A stretch of DNA of 51,660 nucleotides from Tagaea sp. CACIAM 22H2 (lineage in GTDB: Bacteria; Pseudomonadota; Alphaproteobacteria; CACIAM-22H2): contig PVXE01000031.1 in NCBI GenBank assembly GCA_014444615.1, forward strand, positions 1 through 51,660. Direction: 5' to 3'. The notes below the pieces were generated by a model. The model had not been told where the DNA came from and made no database searches. It worked only from the letters and a program-made list of their open reading frames with translations. Below are positions 49,303-51,660 of this stretch, in pieces; within the stretch, counting starts at the first letter, position 1, and the number at the start of each line of letters is the position of its first letter. The position numbers and the translations under genes are program-made.

Positions 49303-50259
49303 ATGGAATGGCTGCGCGCCGCCGAATTGTTCGTCAACGTCGTCCAATTGGGCAGTCTTTCGGCCGCCGCACGGCGTTGCGGCGTGTCGCCAGCGACCGT
49401 GTCGCGCATCATCCATTCGCTGGAGGAGGATGTCGGCGGAAGACTGTTGAACCGAACCAGCCGAAAGCTCAACCTCACCGAGGCGGGCGAGTTCTATTAC
49501 AGCCGGATCGATCAAATCCTGCACCAAATCCAGGAAGCCAACGACAGCGTAGCGCGACTGCAGGCCAACCCACGCGGCACGCTGCGCGTCCATTCGCGCA
49601 TGTTGGTCGGCAATCAATATATCGCCCCGGCCCTGCCCGAGTTCATGCGCCGCTATCCGGAAATTAGCGTCGACCTGACGCTATCGAACTACGCGATCGA
49701 TCTGATCGCGCAGAACGTCGATGTTGATATCCGCATCGGCAAGCTGGAGGACTCGTCGCTGGTCGCGCGCAAACTCGCTAGCGCGCATCGCATCGTGTGT
49801 GCGGCGCCTTCGTATATGAAGAACTGCCCGCCCCTCGAAAAACCGATCGACCTTGCGAATCACAATTGTCTGACCTACCGGATCAATCTCGGCCGGCCGG
49901 TGTGGCGCTTCATCGACAAGGCGGGCAAGCTGCTCGAAGTGCCCGTCGCGGGCACGCTGCAATCCGATAACGGCCCGGCGCTGCTCAGCGCCACGCTGGC
50001 GGGTGTGGGCGTTTCGGTCATGCCCGATTGGGCGGTCAAGGACGATATCGCCGCCGGGCGACTGATCAGCGTCTTGCCAGGCTATCAAGCGAGCCATATC
50101 GAGTTCGACAACGGAATCTACGCCGTGTTCCAGCACGCGACGCAGATCCCCAGCAAAGTGCGCGTCTTCGTCGACTACATCGCCGCCCATTTCAAGGAAC
50201 GGCTGGGCGAGCCGGCGCGACGCGCCGAACCGGTTATGGAACTGGCGGCGGCGGGATGA
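49303..50259 (+). CDS. LysR family transcriptional regulator
   Basis: 318-residue regulator. The helix-turn-helix is GSLSAAARRCGVSPATVSRI near 17-36, followed by LEEDVGGRLLNRTSRKLNLT. The effector domain begins RVHSRMLVGNQYIAPALPEF near 91. ATG 49303 has AGGAGG six bases upstream; the longer frame is not supported. It is divergent from the MaoC/CoA-transferase operon across 257 nt without another gene, so it is the likely regulator of that operon. Its 3' end overlaps the convergent aldo-keto reductase gene by 26 nt. It resembles the short LTTRs with a flexible C-terminus (similar to the DsdC/CrgA group). Confidence 0.92.
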   Translation: MEWLRAAELFVNVVQLGSLSAAARRCGVSPATVSRIIHSLEEDVGGRLLNRTSRKLNLTEAGEFYYSRIDQILHQIQEANDSVARLQANPRGTLRVHSRMLVGNQYIAPALPEFMRRYPEISVDLTLSNYAIDLIAQNVDVDIRIGKLEDSSLVARKLASAHRIVCAAPSYMKNCPPLEKPIDLANHNCLTYRINLGRPVWRFIDKAGKLLEVPVAGTLQSDNGPALLSATLAGVGVSVMPDWAVKDDIAAGRLISVLPGYQASHIEFDNGIYAVFQHATQIPSKVRVFVDYIAAHFKERLGEPARRAEPVMELAAAG

Positions 50260-51187
50260 TCTTATCGATCTCGGCGAGCTCGGCCGGCGAGAGTGACCAA
50301 CCGGCCGCGACAGCGTTGGCGTCGACTTGCTCGGGTTTCGTCGCCCCGGCGATGACGCTGCCGACGACCGGCTGGGCCAGAAGCCAGGCGAAGGCGAGAT
50401 CGAGAAGCGTTTTTCCGCGCGACTTGCAGAAGGTTTCGAGCTTCTCGATCGCGTCCCAGTTGGCGCCAGTCATATAGCGCTCGGCGAGTTTGGGCGTGCT
50501 GGAAAGCCGTGCCCCTTCCGGCATCGGGCCTTTGCGCGAATACTTGCCCGACAGCAAACCGCCGGCGAGCGGATAGAAGGGCAGCAAGCCGACGCCTTTG
50601 CTTTGCGCCGCCGGGATGAGCTCGCTTTCCGCGCGGCGATCGAGCAGGCTGTATTCCGCTTGCACCGAAATGAACTCCGAAACGCCGGCGTTCTTGGCCG
50701 TCCAAGCCGCGTCGACCAACCGCCAGCCGGTCGTGTTCGACCAGCCGACGTAACGAACCTTGCCTTGGCGGACGAGATCCTCCAGCGCGCGGAGCGTCTC
50801 TTCGATCGGCGTCAGCTTGTCGGTGACGTGGAATTGGTAGAGATCGATCCAATCGGTCTTGAGGCGGCGTAAACTCGCTTCGACCGCCGACATCACGTAG
50901 CGACGCGACCCGCCTTTCAGCACGCCGACATCGTCCATCGGCCAGCCGAACTTCGTGGCCAGCACGATCGCGTTGCGGCGCGTACCCAGCACTTCGCCCA
51001 TCAGCGTTTCCGAACCTCCGCGATTGCCGTAACCATCGGCCGTATCGAACAAGGTGATGCCGCGTTCGATCGCGCGATCGATCACCGCGCGCGTCGCATC
51101 GAGACCGATCCGGCCGCCGAAATTGTTGCAGCCCAAACCGACGGCAGAAACGCGCAGGCCCGAAGCTCCGAGATTGCGTAGATTCAT
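50234..51187 (-). CDS. Aldo/keto reductase
   Basis: 317-residue TIM-barrel oxidoreductase. GLGCNNFGGRIG near 17, LFDTADGYGNRGGSETLMG near 47-65 (catalytic Asp and Tyr), VLATKFGWP near 76 (Lys) and LYQFHVTDKLTPIEETL near 114 (His) are in order; VIAGATKPEQVDANAVA near 281 is the cofactor segment. ATG 51187 chosen; a longer frame runs into the GST gene. It lies 13 nt downstream of the GST gene and is convergent with the LysR. Similar to the tas/YajO-like aldehyde reductases. Confidence 0.9.
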   Translation of the reverse strand: MNLRNLGASGLRVSAVGLGCNNFGGRIGLDATRAVIDRAIERGITLFDTADGYGNRGGSETLMGEVLGTRRNAIVLATKFGWPMDDVGVLKGGSRRYVMSAVEASLRRLKTDWIDLYQFHVTDKLTPIEETLRALEDLVRQGKVRYVGWSNTTGWRLVDAAWTAKNAGVSEFISVQAEYSLLDRRAESELIPAAQSKGVGLLPFYPLAGGLLSGKYSRKGPMPEGARLSSTPKLAERYMTGANWDAIEKLETFCKSRGKTLLDLAFAWLLAQPVVGSVIAGATKPEQVDANAVAAGWSLSPAELAEIDKIIPPPPVP

Positions 51188-51200
51188 GTCAATGCGATCC

Positions 51201-51660
51201 TCAGGCGGGTTCGGTGGCGGCGATGGAAGGGCGCTGCAGCAAGCGCTGGCGCAATGCCGAAAGGCCTGGATGTGAATTCGCGAGACCTTCGAATTCCGGC
51301 AAGCGACGCGGCACGTAGCCAAGCACGCAAGCGATCGCGATCGTGCCAAGATCGAAGTTGTTGTCGAGACCGGCGGCCTCGACTTCCAACGCTGCCATCA
51401 TGCGCTTCACCTTGTCGAGATTCCACGCGATGAAATCTGGCGATTGCTGAGCCGCAGGGCGCAAACGCTCGTTGCGCACCAGAATCGACGCTTCGATGAT
51501 CCCGTCGCAATCGGCGACGCGGGTCAGGGCTTTCCAGCGCGCGAGACCGCTGCGCGGCAATAGCTTGGCGCCGCCGAATTCCGCATCGAGATACTCGGCG
51601 ATGACCGGGCTGTCCTTGATCGCCGTCCCGTCGTCGAGCACCAAAATGGGGATTTTTCCC
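51201..51660 (-). CDS. Glutathione S-transferase family protein (5' end beyond window)
   Basis: Partial: the reading frame is open to the window edge and begins mid-domain with GKIPILVLDDGTAIKDSPVI, the thioredoxin-like fold of GSTs; AEYLDAEFGGAKLLP follows. The C-terminal helical domain contains RWKALTRVADCDGIIEASIL. The first about 50 residues, including any catalytic Ser/Cys, are outside. The stop is at 51201. A role as a maleylacetoacetate-isomerase-like GST cannot be decided from the fragment. Confidence 0.85.
   Translation of the reverse strand, partial: GKIPILVLDDGTAIKDSPVIAEYLDAEFGGAKLLPRSGLARWKALTRVADCDGIIEASILVRNERLRPAAQQSPDFIAWNLDKVKRMMAALEVEAAGLDNNFDLGTIAIACVLGYVPRRLPEFEGLANSHPGLSALRQRLLQRPSIAATEPA

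Noticed and set aside
1..51660. CRISPR array, insertion sequence or prophage
   Set aside because: No regular direct repeats with spacers, no transposase or integrase motifs and no terminal inverted repeats with target duplications were seen; the repeats found are isolated intergenic elements.

Overview
The window looks like a chromosomal stretch of a GC-rich alphaproteobacterium, probably a Rhodospirillales-like soil or plant-associated heterotroph. This is inferred from codon style, from the many ABC and TRAP uptake systems, and from the abundance of FadR/FCD-type GntR regulators. No phage, insertion sequence, CRISPR array, rRNA or intact tRNA was seen. Nearly every gene is catabolic, a transporter or a regulator, and most operon joints are ATGA, GTGA or TTGA stop/start overlaps.

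Layout. (1) 187-7995, minus strand: a beta-propeller protein, a carboxymuconolactone-decarboxylase-like protein, a nitrate/taurine-type ABC importer (ATPase, permease, frameshifted binding protein), an SDR, then homogentisate dioxygenase (hmgA) and fumarylacetoacetase. Next come a LysR regulator (8115-8987) and, divergent from it, a ketopantoate-reductase-like gene and a class II aldolase. (2) 11340-20491, minus strand: a sugar-acid block with a glucarate-dehydratase-like enolase-superfamily enzyme, an RraA-like aldolase, a GntR regulator, a sugar ABC transporter (binding protein, frameshifted MalF, MalG), an FAD oxidoreductase, a Gfo/Idh/MocA dehydrogenase and an SDR. A second GntR (20696-21499) lies beside FadR-like operators. 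(3) 21649-30838, plus strand: a DeoR regulator, an HpaI-type aldolase and an FGGY kinase preceded by a three-site operator array, then a GntR, a second sugar ABC transporter and two tandem BNR-repeat proteins. (4) 30916-36951, minus strand: a CoA-transferase, an enoyl-CoA hydratase, a binding-protein-like protein without signal peptide, and a TRAP transporter (DctP, DctQ, DctM), divergent from a GntR at 37092. (5) 38342-46407, plus strand: a GntR, a third sugar ABC transporter interrupted by two unrecognised genes, an aldo-keto reductase, a lactonase-like amidohydrolase and a zinc dehydrogenase. (6) 46884-51660: a CoA-transferase with two MaoC-like proteins, a LysR, an aldo-keto reductase and a partial glutathione S-transferase.

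How the parts fit. Block 1 completes the lower tyrosine/homogentisate route. Blocks 2 and 3 together offer dehydration and retro-aldol cleavage of a sugar acid. Block 5 reads as sugar to lactone to acid oxidation. None of the three sugar ABC transporters has its own ATPase, so a shared one elsewhere is implied. Two transporter genes carry single-base frameshifts whose removal restores full-length proteins.

Intergenic structure. A gap-free 86-nt repeat occurs three times (11200-11285, 37902-37987, 46551-46636) with a terminal hairpin showing paired base changes. A second repeat lies at 4-156 and 46724-46865. A near-identical hairpin terminator occurs at three places. These dispersed elements, the signal-less binding protein and the unrecognised pair at 40542-41860 are the most unusual content.
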